This document shows, piece by piece, positions 17,466 to 25,817 of a stretch of DNA of 64,000 nt. Every line of letters begins with the position of its first letter. Position 1 is the stretch's first letter. Both the position numbers and the translations under genes were made by a program. The DNA lies in the NCBI RefSeq assembly GCF_009746565.1, contig NZ_WRPN01000008.1:1-64000 (forward strand), given 5' to 3'. Below the pieces are notes generated by a model that ran no database searches, was not told the DNA's origin, and saw only the letters and a program-made list of their open reading frames with translations. Source of the stretch: Mariniflexile maritimum. GTDB taxonomy: Bacteria; Bacteroidota; Bacteroidia; Flavobacteriales; Flavobacteriaceae.

Positions 17466-17560
17466 TAAAATTAAACTGTCTAGAATTACTATATTGCATA
17501 CATAGTTTGGTTGGTTAGTGAATTTATGTAGTATAACCTCTAGGCAGTTTTTAATTTTAT
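17465..17560 (+). repeat. Long imperfect inverted repeat between csbD and permease
   Basis: Arm one (17465-17484, ATAAAATTAAACTGTCTAGA) and arm two (17539-17560) are complementary over about 20 pairs with one mismatch and a two-base bulge. The inner part (CTATATTGCATACATAG against TTTATGTAGTATAA) extends the pairing. The 3' arm is T-rich, so it may act as a terminator or attenuator between the genes, or be a MITE-like remnant. It ends five bases before the permease ATG. Confidence 0.6.
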
Positions 17561-17565
17561 TTAAT

Positions 17566-18678
17566 ATGACAATAAAAAACACCGGTAACCACAGTGCGCT
17601 AAATTTAATTTCGCTTATAGCTGTGGTTTTTATTTTATATGTACTCAAGCCATTTATTGTGCCTTTACTGTTCGCGGTTATTTTAAGCGTTATGGTATTT
17701 CCGTTGCAAAGTTTCCTCGAAAACAAATGGCGCTTCAACAGGTTGTTTGCCACAATTACCTCGGTAATAACACTGTTGGTTTTAACGGCATTGGTGTTTT
17801 TTTTAATAAGCGTTCAGTTTGCGAATTTTATGGGCAATAGCGCCGATTATTCACAAAAACTTTCAGAACTGTTCCACGCTTCGGTAAACAGTTTGGAAGA
17901 TACGCTGCACATTCGCAATAACCAGCTTTTTTCGCAAAAGGAATTTCAAATGGAAAACATCATCAAGGACAACCTCGATAAAATTGTGATGGTACTTTCC
18001 GAATCGACCAGTTTTTTAAGCAACCTGATCTTGGTACCCATTTGCCTGTTTTTCTTCTTGTATTACCGTAAGTTTTTTAGAACTTTCATATACAAGTTGT
18101 ACAAAACAAAATCAAAATCATTCCTTAACGCCATCCTTAAAAAAATTTATTTGGTACAGCAAAATTACCTGGTTGGCCTTCTTATCGTGATAGTAATTGT
18201 TGGGTTTTTAAACAGTATTGGTTTGTTGGTTTTAGGAATTGGCAATCCGTTTTTCTTTGGTTTTTTGGCGGCGTTGTTATTGCTTATTCCTTACATAGGC
18301 ATTGCAATTGGGTCGTTATTGCCCGCATTAATAGCACTGGCCACCAAAGATTCGCCTTGGTACGCCGTGGGCGTTATTGGTGTTTTTGCGTTCATACAGT
18401 TTTTGGAAGGTAATTTTATAACCCCTAAAATTACGGGCTCGAAAGTAAGCGTCAATGCCTTTGTGGTTATTATCTCGTTAATACTTTTTTCTATGCTCTG
18501 GGGTATTGCGGGCATGATTTTGGCACTTCCAATTACGGCGACCCTAAAAATAATTTTCGATAATACCCCAGGCTACGAGGCGTACGGGTTTTTAATAGGC
18601 GAACCGGTCGATAAGCATTTTCAAACCAGGGCGCGTTTACGTTTAAAAAAATGGAAAAACATTAGAAACGCTAAATAG
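17566..18678 (+). CDS. AI-2E (PerM/YdiK) family permease
   Basis: The 370-residue inner membrane protein has about eight membrane segments with the family's central soluble loop (about 60-150). The C-terminal cluster includes PYIGIAIGSLLPALIAL, FLEGNFITPKITGSKVSVNAF and GIAGMILALPITATLKI, all diagnostic of PF01594. Family members are exporters or cation antiporters of varied substrates; the transported molecule here is unknown. The frame is open to 17518, but the ATG at 17566 gives a natural N-terminus and lies outside the inverted repeat. Confidence 0.9.
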   Translation: MTIKNTGNHSALNLISLIAVVFILYVLKPFIVPLLFAVILSVMVFPLQSFLENKWRFNRLFATITSVITLLVLTALVFFLISVQFANFMGNSADYSQKLSELFHASVNSLEDTLHIRNNQLFSQKEFQMENIIKDNLDKIVMVLSESTSFLSNLILVPICLFFFLYYRKFFRTFIYKLYKTKSKSFLNAILKKIYLVQQNYLVGLLIVIVIVGFLNSIGLLVLGIGNPFFFGFLAALLLLIPYIGIAIGSLLPALIALATKDSPWYAVGVIGVFAFIQFLEGNFITPKITGSKVSVNAFVVIISLILFSMLWGIAGMILALPITATLKIIFDNTPGYEAYGFLIGEPVDKHFQTRARLRLKKWKNIRNAK

Positions 18679-18745
18679 CCCAAAAACAAAATAAAGGGTA
18701 AACCAAATTCCTTTATTAACTTTACCGTTAATTAAAAATTGTTGC

Positions 18746-19309
18746 ATGAAGTTATTTATAAAGTTTGATTTTAATGCCATTTGTAAAAAAGTATTGGAAA
18801 CCAAGCTCGACCAATTCAATATAAAATATCGCATATTGGCCTTTGGTGAAGTTGAGTTGCTGGAAAAGATACCGTCTGAAAACTACGAAGCCTTAAATGC
18901 TGCCCTGAACGATTTTGGGATTGAAATTGTTGAAAGCCAAAAAAGCATTTTGGTCCAGAAAATAAAGGATGCCATTATCGATATGGTTTTTAATGAAGAT
19001 GCCGGCGTAAACGTAAAAAGCTCGGTTTACCTTTCAGAAAAATTAGGGCACAGTTATGGTTACCTTTCCAATTTGTTTTCCGAGGTTACCTATACGTCCA
19101 TTGAAAATTTCATCATCCTCCAAAAAATCGAATACACCAAACAGCTCTTGCTCACTACCGATTTGAGCTTAACCGAAATCGCCTTCAAACTTAACTACTC
19201 CAGTGTGGCACATTTAAGCACCCAGTTTAAAAACACAACGGGCATTACGCCATCGGCTTTTCAACGTATTATTTCAAAAAGAAGAGATCGCGCACAACAA
19301 AAAAGCTAA
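18746..19309 (+). CDS. AraC-type HTH regulator with short N-terminal domain
   Basis: The 187-residue protein has an N-terminal domain of about 75 residues, unlike sugar-binding AraC domains, and a C-terminal AraC/XylS DNA-binding domain (about 85-180) with two HTH motifs, including LSLTEIAFKLNYSSVAHLSTQFKNTTG. It lies 22 bases before a response regulator and probably belongs to the same transcription unit, so it may be an output protein of that two-component system. A TAACTTTA box (18717-18724) close to the flavobacterial -7 consensus lies 22 bases before the start. The target genes are unknown; the lipoprotein and membrane-protein cluster downstream is the natural guess. Confidence 0.85.
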   Translation: MKLFIKFDFNAICKKVLETKLDQFNIKYRILAFGEVELLEKIPSENYEALNAALNDFGIEIVESQKSILVQKIKDAIIDMVFNEDAGVNVKSSVYLSEKLGHSYGYLSNLFSEVTYTSIENFIILQKIEYTKQLLLTTDLSLTEIAFKLNYSSVAHLSTQFKNTTGITPSAFQRIISKRRDRAQQKS

Positions 19310-19330
19310 CCCAATTATAATAAATACACT

Positions 19331-19777
19331 ATGCCAAACGATTATATCCATATTATTCTTGCAGATGATGATGAAGATGACCGATTGTTTTTTGTCGATG
19401 CCTTTGAGGAACTTAATATGAACACCAAAGTAAACACTTACAATGATGGTATTGAACTTATGGCGTATCTAAACAGCGAGGGCGCCCTATTGCCACAGGT
19501 GCTTTTCCTAGATTTGAACATGCCAAAAAAAAACGGTATTGAATGTTTAAATGAGATTAAGGCCAACCACAAGTTGTCTGATATCGCCATTGCCATTTAT
19601 TCCACATCGGCATCCGAAGAAGATATTGAGGAAACCTTCGTGCTGGGGGCCAACATTTATATAAAAAAACCCAGCAGTTTCGACGATCTCAAAAAAGTGC
19701 TTTCAGAAGTGGTTTCCATTAACTGGCAATATCATACCAATGGCTTGAACAAGGATAATTTTTTACTGCGCATGTAA
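19331..19777 (+). CDS. Single-domain response regulator (Rcp1-like)
   Basis: A 148-residue receiver domain without an output domain. Acidic pocket ADDDEDD (11-17), phosphoacceptor Asp61 (LFLDLNMPKKNG), Thr/Ser in IYSTSAS and the conserved Lys in IYIKKPSSF are present. The stop overlaps the start of the kinase gene in TAATG, so the two are translationally coupled and form a cognate pair. Output must come by phosphotransfer or protein contact. Confidence 0.92.
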   Translation: MPNDYIHIILADDDEDDRLFFVDAFEELNMNTKVNTYNDGIELMAYLNSEGALLPQVLFLDLNMPKKNGIECLNEIKANHKLSDIAIAIYSTSASEEDIEETFVLGANIYIKKPSSFDDLKKVLSEVVSINWQYHTNGLNKDNFLLRM

Positions 19778-21567
19778 TGATACGAAAGGTAATTTCCAAA
19801 GCGTCGGTAATATTAAGGGCCATTTTTTTAATCAGTGCCTTTCTAATCATTATAATAGGCGGTTTTACCTATAAGCACATTTCAAATCTTACAAACTCCA
19901 CCAAACTGGTTGTGGGCACTTATAAGGTGAACATGGAACTGGAACAGGTACTTTCCTATTTAAAAGATGCCGAAAATGGGTATAGAAACTACATTTTAAC
20001 CAAAGACACCACTTATTTAGAGCCTTACTTAACAGCTCGGGAAAAAGTAAACGCCTCCTTTGCTCAGCTAAGGGTTTCGGCAGATAACAACGTAGCACAA
20101 AAGGAAAACCTTAAGGTGTTAAGCAAATACATCGATGCCCTTTTTGATAATTTTACCAAATCAAACGCATTGGTAGAAACCAACCAAACCTTATCGGAAG
20201 CCTTTAAGTCCACCTTCTTTGAAGAAAAAATAATCATGGATTCCATTACCAAAAAAATTGGCGACATGATAGCGCTCGAAAACAGGCAACTCGAGCAACG
20301 TAAAGCGCAAAACCAAAGCAATTTAAAATTTACGCCCCTATTTTTGTATCTCATGCTGCTTTTTACCCTGTTCTTGATTGTGGTTTCATATCATAAAATA
20401 AGCAACGATTTAAAGAAAATAAAGGGCATTAACAACGAATTGTTGATTTTTAAGGAAGCGACCGTCCAATTAGAAACCATTGGCAAGCACGGTAACTGGA
20501 TTTGGCATATCGATACCAATATCTATACGTTTTCCGATAACTTATACCGCGTTTTGGGAGAAAAACCGGGCGCGTTTCCTGCTAGCCATGAAAATTTTTT
20601 AGAGTTTGTACATCCCGAAGATCGCAAAAAGGTTGTTAAGGACAACCAGAGCATGATAAAAAACCAAGATTTGCCTTTTATATACTACAGGATTATCCAG
20701 AAAAACGGTACGGTAAAACATATAAAGGCTTATGGAAAATTATTGGTAGGCAATGATGACGAAAAACGGATTATTGGGAACATAACCGATATTTCGGATG
20801 AAATTGAAAATTTCTCGGCTTTGGAAGAACGTAATTTAGAACTGGAAAGGAACAACAAGGAACTTTCAGAATTCAATTATGTGGCCAGCCACGATTTGCA
20901 AGAGCCCCTGCGAAAAATCCAAACCTTCATATCGCGGTTACAGGACAAAGAGTCTAAAAACTTCAGCCCAACCGGACTTCAATATTTAGAGCGTATTAAC
21001 GTAGCCGCTACCAGAATGCGTTTGTTGATTGACGATTTATTGCAGTTTTCAAGAACCAACAAGCCCGATAAGGAATTTGTCCCAACCAATTTAAACACGC
21101 TTTTTGAACAAGTAAAACAAGATTTGGCCGAAACCATTTTGGCTACCAAGGCCAGCATTACCCATGAGAACTTGCCAACCTTGGCCGTTATTCCGTTTCA
21201 AATACATCAATTATTTTTGAATTTGTTGAGCAATTCTTTAAAATACAGTAAGAAATTGGAAGTGCCAAAAATTCATCTGGCTTACTCAAAAGTAGCCGCA
21301 ACTACCGATGCTAATTTGGCCAAGGCCACCCAAAAATGGTACCACAAAATCACATTTACCGATAACGGTATTGGTTTCGACCCCCAATATGCGAGCTTAA
21401 TTTTTGAGCTCTTCAGTAGGCTGCACAACAAACAGGAATATTCTGGAACCGGCGTTGGGCTTTCTATCTGCAAAAAAATAACCGATAACCACCAAGGGTT
21501 TATTGTGGCACAAGGCAAACCCAACGTAGGTTCGGTGTTTACGGTGTATCTTCCCGAAGCTGGTTAA
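19777..21567 (+). CDS. CHASE3-PAS membrane histidine kinase
   Basis: The 596-residue kinase has membrane helices at about 12-30 and 187-204 that bracket a CHASE3-type periplasmic sensor domain (LEQVLSYLKDAENGYRNYIL). A PAS domain covers about 235-343. The H-box EFNYVASHDLQEPLRK has phosphoacceptor His372. The ATPase domain shows LLSNSLKYS, DNGIGFDPQ and GTGVGLSICKKI. The family includes phytochrome-like and stress kinases of Bacteroidota that partner with single receivers; the upstream receiver gene overlaps it by one base. Ends at a terminator (21589-21623). Confidence 0.92.
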   Translation: MIRKVISKASVILRAIFLISAFLIIIIGGFTYKHISNLTNSTKLVVGTYKVNMELEQVLSYLKDAENGYRNYILTKDTTYLEPYLTAREKVNASFAQLRVSADNNVAQKENLKVLSKYIDALFDNFTKSNALVETNQTLSEAFKSTFFEEKIIMDSITKKIGDMIALENRQLEQRKAQNQSNLKFTPLFLYLMLLFTLFLIVVSYHKISNDLKKIKGINNELLIFKEATVQLETIGKHGNWIWHIDTNIYTFSDNLYRVLGEKPGAFPASHENFLEFVHPEDRKKVVKDNQSMIKNQDLPFIYYRIIQKNGTVKHIKAYGKLLVGNDDEKRIIGNITDISDEIENFSALEERNLELERNNKELSEFNYVASHDLQEPLRKIQTFISRLQDKESKNFSPTGLQYLERINVAATRMRLLIDDLLQFSRTNKPDKEFVPTNLNTLFEQVKQDLAETILATKASITHENLPTLAVIPFQIHQLFLNLLSNSLKYSKKLEVPKIHLAYSKVAATTDANLAKATQKWYHKITFTDNGIGFDPQYASLIFELFSRLHNKQEYSGTGVGLSICKKITDNHQGFIVAQGKPNVGSVFTVYLPEAG

Positions 21568-21588
21568 TCACAATCACAATACGTTTTT

Positions 21589-21623
21589 AAAGCCTTAAAA
21601 TAGATAGTTTTAGGGCTTTTTTT
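21589..21623 (+). terminator. Terminator after the histidine kinase gene
   Basis: AAGCCTTAAAA and TTTTAGGGCTT form a hairpin with one mismatched pair, followed by TTTTTTTC. It closes the AraC-receiver-kinase unit. Confidence 0.85.
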
Positions 21624-21740
21624 CTTTAAAAAATACATCCTAAATGGGTGGTGTTGAAATTCTATAACAATCCACAAAAATGCTGTAACACAAAACGCGC
21701 AGTGCCGTTGCATCTTTGTAATGTAGAAATCAAAAAAAAC

Positions 21741-22298
21741 GTGTTAATCAATAAAAACAGCAACAAGTTCATAATGTTTGCCCTAACAATAACCTTGAGT
21801 ATGGGTTTGATGTGCTGCGATTTTGAAGTAACAACCAATGAATTTGAAGTGTTTGGTACAAAGGCAAACCTGGAACGGGTGAAAACCAACATTGAGGAGG
21901 CAAAAGTGGTTTCTAGTATCGCAATTTTAAACCAACAGATGATGTTAACAAACCAATTGGCACTAACAAGAAACATTGGCTTCGGTATGAAAAGGCTAGT
22001 CCAAAAACTCGAAAGGCAGCAACAACAAATTAAGGATGAGATGAACGATTTGGCTGAAGAAAAATTAATCCTGCTTCCCAATAAATTCAGCAAAAGCGAT
22101 TTAAACACACTAAAGGCCCTAAACGACACTGTTTTTTTGAAGGCATATTTTCAAGAGGTGCAAACAGCATTGAACCATCAAATAGCACAGTTAGACTATC
22201 TATCGACCATTACAAACGATTTGGATTTCAAGTTGTTTACCGTTAAAGCTTTAGAAAGGTTGAACGCTGGTTTAAGGCAAATCAATGAAATAAAATAA
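21741..22298 (+). CDS. Predicted lipoprotein of unknown function
   Basis: The frame is open from 21648, but the GTG at 21741 gives a good lipoprotein signal, LINKNSNKFIMFALTITLSM followed by GLMCC; the ATG at 21774 would remove its charged n-region. The mature part (about 160 residues) is mostly helical with a Gln-rich coiled segment (KLERQQQQIKDEMND) and no known catalytic motif. Family not recognised; the long helices recall DUF4142-like four-helix proteins but I cannot confirm that. First gene of the small-envelope-protein cluster. Confidence 0.6.
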   Translation: MLINKNSNKFIMFALTITLSMGLMCCDFEVTTNEFEVFGTKANLERVKTNIEEAKVVSSIAILNQQMMLTNQLALTRNIGFGMKRLVQKLERQQQQIKDEMNDLAEEKLILLPNKFSKSDLNTLKALNDTVFLKAYFQEVQTALNHQIAQLDYLSTITNDLDFKLFTVKALERLNAGLRQINEIK

Positions 22299-22329
22299 GA
22301 AAATTAATAACCATTTAAAATCGAACATT

Positions 22330-22482
22330 ATGAGAAGTTTATTGTATTTAATAGCAGTTATACTTGTAATCGGGTGGGCCTTGGGCTTTTTCGTTTATAG
22401 TGCGGGCGGGCTAATCCATATTTTATTGGTCATTGCCGTAGTAGCCATTTTGTTAAGGCTTATTGGCGGAAAGGGCGTATAG
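22330..22482 (+). CDS. lmo0937-family small membrane protein
   Basis: A 50-residue peptide, MRSLLYLIAVILVIGWALGF..., with two hydrophobic helices split by a short Gly-rich turn (SAGGLIHILLVIAVVAIL). This matches the lmo0937 family (small, two-helix, ending in Arg-Leu-Ile-Gly-Gly-type tails) often found with stress genes. A paralogue lies at 60709-60879. Function unknown. Confidence 0.8.
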   Translation: MRSLLYLIAVILVIGWALGFFVYSAGGLIHILLVIAVVAILLRLIGGKGV

Positions 22483-22559
22483 CTTTTTAAGTAAAAACCC
22501 GTCAAAGAGAATCATTACAACATTATAAATTAAAATAAATAATTAAAACAAAAAAAATC

Positions 22560-22841
22560 ATGAAATCAAATGTATTAGGAGTATTGGCAGGCATTGCCAC
22601 AGGCGCATTACTAGGAGTATTGTTTGCACCCGATAAGGGATCGAACACCCGAAAAAAAATAAAAAACAAAACCTTGGAAGCCAAGGATACCTTGAAAAAC
22701 GAATTCGACCATTTTTTAGATACCGTTTCCAGCAAATACGAATCGTTGGTAAAGGAAGGAAAAGAGATGGCCAAAGATGGGAAAGAAGCGCTTAAAAAAG
22801 AAAAAGAGCAAGTAAAAAACACCGTTAAATCTAAAATTTAA
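22560..22841 (+). CDS. YtxH-domain protein
   Basis: A 93-residue protein with a single glycine-rich N-terminal membrane helix (VLGVLAGIATGALLGVLFAP) then DKGSNTRKKIKNK and a long lysine/glutamate-rich coiled region. That is the YtxH layout, general stress proteins anchored at the membrane. It is followed after three bases by the next membrane protein, so the genes form one operon. Confidence 0.88.
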   Translation: MKSNVLGVLAGIATGALLGVLFAPDKGSNTRKKIKNKTLEAKDTLKNEFDHFLDTVSSKYESLVKEGKEMAKDGKEALKKEKEQVKNTVKSKI

Positions 22842-22844
22842 AAC

Positions 22845-23255
22845 ATGGATCACACAGGAAACATGGCAAAAAGCGTGGAATTGCTTTATGATAAAGCCAA
22901 AAAATATGCCGAAACAAATGCTGAGTTGTTCGCTTTGAATGCCGTGGATAAAACATCCGACCTGCTTTCTTCAATCGCAGCTCGCGTGCTAATAGTAATG
23001 GTTATTGCCATGTTTGCCCTGTTTTTAAGTTTTGGGTTAAGTTTTTACATAGGCAACTTGTTGGATGCCTACTACCTAGGTTTTCTGGTGGTTTCGGCTT
23101 GTTATCTGGTAGCGGCCATTTTATTGTATTTGTTTAAGGATACCTTAATTAAATTGCCCATTGCCAATTTATTCATTAGCAAGCTGTTGAAATCAAAGCA
23201 TCCAGGTTCTGGTTATTTCCATCAATTTAAAGACACCAACCATGAAGCAGCGTAA
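22845..23255 (+). CDS. Phage-holin-like (PF07332-type) membrane protein
   Basis: The 136-residue protein has an amphipathic N-terminal helix (about 1-45) and two membrane helices (about 47-72 and 78-100). This resembles the holin superfamily III/DUF1469 proteins that accompany YtxH genes. There is no phage context. Its 3' end overlaps the next gene by 14 bases, implying coupled translation. Confidence 0.65.
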   Translation: MDHTGNMAKSVELLYDKAKKYAETNAELFALNAVDKTSDLLSSIAARVLIVMVIAMFALFLSFGLSFYIGNLLDAYYLGFLVVSACYLVAAILLYLFKDTLIKLPIANLFISKLLKSKHPGSGYFHQFKDTNHEAA

Positions 23256-23592
23256 AAGTCAAGTAGCAATGCTGGATGAAGCCATAGCGGCCTTAAAATA
23301 TCGAAGGCAGCTAGAATACCGCGACCTTAAAGCGCAGTTTTATGAAACCTCGCAGGTTTTTAAACCAGCAACAATTATAAACCAAACCATTAAGGATTTT
23401 AGGGGATTGCCCGAACTAAAATCCAATTTTTTGAAAACCGTTCTAAGTATTGCGGGCGGATATTTTTCAAAAAAAATAGTGTTGGGCAAGTCAAATTCTT
23501 TCATTAAAAGCATATTAGGCTACGTGCTCCAATACGGAGTTACCAATTTTATTTCAAAAAAAGTAAGTGACGAGCCTGAAAATGCACAATGA
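23242..23592 (+). CDS. Small basic protein of the envelope cluster, unknown
   Basis: A 116-residue protein beginning MKQRKSQVAMLDEAIAALKY. It has a charged helical N-half and a C-half with weakly hydrophobic segments (TVLSIAGGYFSKKIVLG, SILGYVLQYGVTNFISKK) that may lie on the membrane surface. It overlaps the holin-like gene. No known domain recognised; association with YtxH and the holin-like protein suggests a three-part membrane complex. Confidence 0.65.
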   Translation: MKQRKSQVAMLDEAIAALKYRRQLEYRDLKAQFYETSQVFKPATIINQTIKDFRGLPELKSNFLKTVLSIAGGYFSKKIVLGKSNSFIKSILGYVLQYGVTNFISKKVSDEPENAQ

Positions 23593-23625
23593 GTAACCAT
23601 TTATAACAATTTAAAACCAAAAGAA

Positions 23626-24285
23626 ATGAGAACATTAAAATTAACCTTAGCAGTAGCGGCAGGTGCGCTGATGCTTACATCATGTAACGATGAACAAAAA
23701 CAAATGGCCAAAAATAAAGTGGACAACTATTCCAATTACATCGACTCCGTTAGCAATGTGGCTGCCGATAAAGCTTCGGCAAACTGGGAAGCCATTGAGC
23801 GAAACTACGAAACGCGTAAAGCCGAGGCCAATAGTGCTATTATTTCAGTAGAGGACAATGCCGATTTACAGGAATCTATCGATAAATCCACCTCAAAATA
23901 CGAAGAATTTAAAGCAGAAGTGATGGCAGAGAACCAACGAATGGAAGGTGAAAGAATAACCATGATGCGCCAATCGTTATTAGGAAAAGATTATGTGGAC
24001 GACCAGATGGCATTTGGTTGGATCAACAAAGACAATATTTTAAGCGTTTATCAAAATTTTGTGGATACGGTTGAAAAAAACAAGGATTCATATACCCGCG
24101 AGCAATGGGATGAAATCAAATTATTATATGAAGCCATTGATACCCGAAAAAACACCGTTGAAAACGAAGGGTTATCGAGTGCCGATAACAGGAAAATTGC
24201 AGCTTTAAAACTGAAATTTGCCCCAATGTACACCGTGAATAGAATGGGTGCAAAATCTGAAGAAAACGCCGAGGCGAAACAATAA
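23626..24285 (+). CDS. Predicted lipoprotein, coiled, unknown
   Basis: The 219-residue product has a clear lipoprotein signal (LKLTLAVAAGALMLTSC, Cys20). The mature part is helical and rich in Ala, Glu, Lys and Asn, with alternating coiled segments (ADKASANWEAIERNYETRKA) and a conserved-looking DSYTREQWDEIKLLYEAID. No catalytic motif is visible. It follows the membrane-protein trio by 33 bases and is probably part of the same operon. Confidence 0.7.
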   Translation: MRTLKLTLAVAAGALMLTSCNDEQKQMAKNKVDNYSNYIDSVSNVAADKASANWEAIERNYETRKAEANSAIISVEDNADLQESIDKSTSKYEEFKAEVMAENQRMEGERITMMRQSLLGKDYVDDQMAFGWINKDNILSVYQNFVDTVEKNKDSYTREQWDEIKLLYEAIDTRKNTVENEGLSSADNRKIAALKLKFAPMYTVNRMGAKSEENAEAKQ

Positions 24286-24301
24286 TTAAATCTTTTTTAG
24301 A

Positions 24302-24787
24302 ATGAAACTCTTTTTAATTACAAGTTTTTTAGCCCTACTAACCAGTATATCCACAAACGCCCAAGATATTTCAAAAAACGCATTGGGGTTGCGCTTGGGC
24401 GACAATGATGGTTTTGCGGGCGAAATATCCTACCAAAGAGCGTTGAACGCCAATAAACGATTGGAGTTCGACCTGGGTTGGAGGGATGGCGATAATTACG
24501 ACGGTTTTAAACTCGCCGTATTGCACCAATGGGTTTGGAACATCGATGAAGGCTTTAATTGGTATGCAGGCGTTGGTGGCGGTTTGGGCTCTTATAGTTT
24601 TGATAAGCCTAACGATGATACCGATACGTTTGTCTTTGCTGCCGGCAACATAGGCATTGAGTACAATTTCAATATACCTTTACTGCTCTCGCTCGATTTC
24701 AGGCCTGAAATTGGTTTTGGAGATGAAGTTTATGATAACAACGATTTAGATCTTGATATTGCATTGGGTATCAGGTTTCAGTTTTAA
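24302..24787 (+). CDS. Small outer membrane beta-barrel protein
   Basis: The 161-residue product has a signal peptide (MKLFLITSFLALLTSISTNA, cut before QDIS). It has alternating amphipathic strands ending in IALGIRFQF, a terminal aromatic typical of outer membrane barrels. Acidic loops (DGDNYDG, NDDTDTF) suggest a small eight-stranded barrel. No family name can be given with confidence. It begins 16 bases after the previous lipoprotein. Confidence 0.7.
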   Translation: MKLFLITSFLALLTSISTNAQDISKNALGLRLGDNDGFAGEISYQRALNANKRLEFDLGWRDGDNYDGFKLAVLHQWVWNIDEGFNWYAGVGGGLGSYSFDKPNDDTDTFVFAAGNIGIEYNFNIPLLLSLDFRPEIGFGDEVYDNNDLDLDIALGIRFQF

Positions 24788-24806
24788 AGATTAAAAAATT
24801 ACAACC

Positions 24807-25268
24807 ATGGAAATAAAAAATGCACACGAACACATAGTAAGCGTTTTGCAAGAGCTGCTTCAAAAAAACTTTGATGCCGAAGCAGGTTATAAACAGGTCA
24901 TGCAAAAATCTGAAAACAGGGCGCTAAAAAGCTGGTTGCAACAAAAAGCGCACCAAAGGCACCTTTTTGCAACACAACTCGACTTTATGATACGAGAATT
25001 GAATGCCACCCCAGCAACTGATGGCACCCTATTAGGAACCGTTCACCGCGCTTGGATTGATGTAAAATCAACCTTAAGCTCCCATACCGATGAAGCTCTT
25101 TTGGAAGAATGTATCCGAGGTGAAAAAGCAAGTGTAGAGGAATATGAGCAACAGCTTCCTAAAGTGAATGATTGTCCGGGTATTAAGGAATTGCTGTCTA
25201 GCCAGTTAACAACCATAAAATCAGCCCTGGAAACTGTTAAGACGCTTGAAGATGTAGAGGCCGTGTAA
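24807..25268 (+). CDS. PA2169-family four-helix-bundle protein (DUF2383)
   Basis: The 153-residue cytoplasmic protein has the DUF2383 arrangement of a ferritin-like four-helix bundle. Helices include LQELLQKNFDAEAGYKQVMQ, SENRALKSWLQQKAHQRHLF and EECIRGEKASVEEYEQQL. Members are stress-linked and of unknown activity; some bind metal. It sits 19 bases after the barrel gene. Confidence 0.85.
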   Translation: MEIKNAHEHIVSVLQELLQKNFDAEAGYKQVMQKSENRALKSWLQQKAHQRHLFATQLDFMIRELNATPATDGTLLGTVHRAWIDVKSTLSSHTDEALLEECIRGEKASVEEYEQQLPKVNDCPGIKELLSSQLTTIKSALETVKTLEDVEAV

Positions 25269-25371
25269 CTAAGGCATCCTACATAGATCCTTCCGTTTCT
25301 TCCGACTAAAGAAAATCGGCATACCATGTGGTTGGTCGCACATAATTCAATTAACTAAAAAAATATAGATC

Positions 25372-25533
25372 ATGTTACGATGGACGATTACTTTCATAAT
25401 CATAGCAATAGTCGCCGGTATTTTAGGATTTGGCGGTGTTGCTGGTACAGCGGCGGGAATAGCTAAAGTGCTGTTCTTTATATTTATAGTGCTTTTTATA
25501 TTATCACTTATACGAAGCGGTGTAAAACGGTAA
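25372..25533 (+). CDS. DUF1328 small membrane protein
   Basis: A 53-residue peptide with two hydrophobic helices, starting [20 protein letters not shown] and centred on [15 protein letters not shown], the DUF1328 (YtjA) pattern. It lies about 100 bases past the four-helix protein. Function unknown; the family is commonly induced with other stress peptides. Confidence 0.88.
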   Translation: MLRWTITFIIIAIVAGILGFGGVAGTAAGIAKVLFFIFIVLFILSLIRSGVKR

Positions 25534-25565
25534 ACAAATTATTGAAAAATTTAAAAATATAATAG

Positions 25566-25709
25566 ATGAAAAAAGCAGCATACGCATTTTTATTATTATT
25601 TGCAGCAACCATTTTTATGACCAGTTGCAGAGAGAAAAAAACACCAGGAGAAAAAATTGAAGATGGTGTTGAAGAAGTAGGCGATGGCATTGAAGATGCC
25701 GTTAACTAA
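25566..25709 (+). CDS. Tiny acidic lipoprotein
   Basis: A 47-residue product with a lipoprotein signal (AYAFLLLFAATIFMTSC, Cys21) and a mature part of only 27 residues, REKKTPGEKIEDGVEEVG followed by DGIEDAVN. It resembles small entericidin-like lipoproteins in size only. Last gene of the cluster; a strong terminator follows. Confidence 0.75.
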   Translation: MKKAAYAFLLLFAATIFMTSCREKKTPGEKIEDGVEEVGDGIEDAVN

Positions 25710-25762
25710 TACAAAGTAAGTGATGGCTATAAAAAAATTAGAAGCCATAAAACAGCCATAAA

Positions 25763-25799
25763 AAACAGTTCCAAAACCTATTTGGAACTGTTTTTTTTT
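25763..25799 (+). terminator. Terminator of the small-envelope-protein cluster
   Basis: AACAGTTCCAA and TTGGAACTGTT form a perfect hairpin followed by nine T residues. It closes the operon that starts at about 21741. Confidence 0.93.
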
Positions 25800-25817
25800 A
25801 ATGAATAAATGGATGTT

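Noticed and set aside
22845-23255. Prophage signal from the holin-like protein
   Set aside because: No other phage gene nearby; the protein sits among stress and envelope genes and fits a non-phage family.
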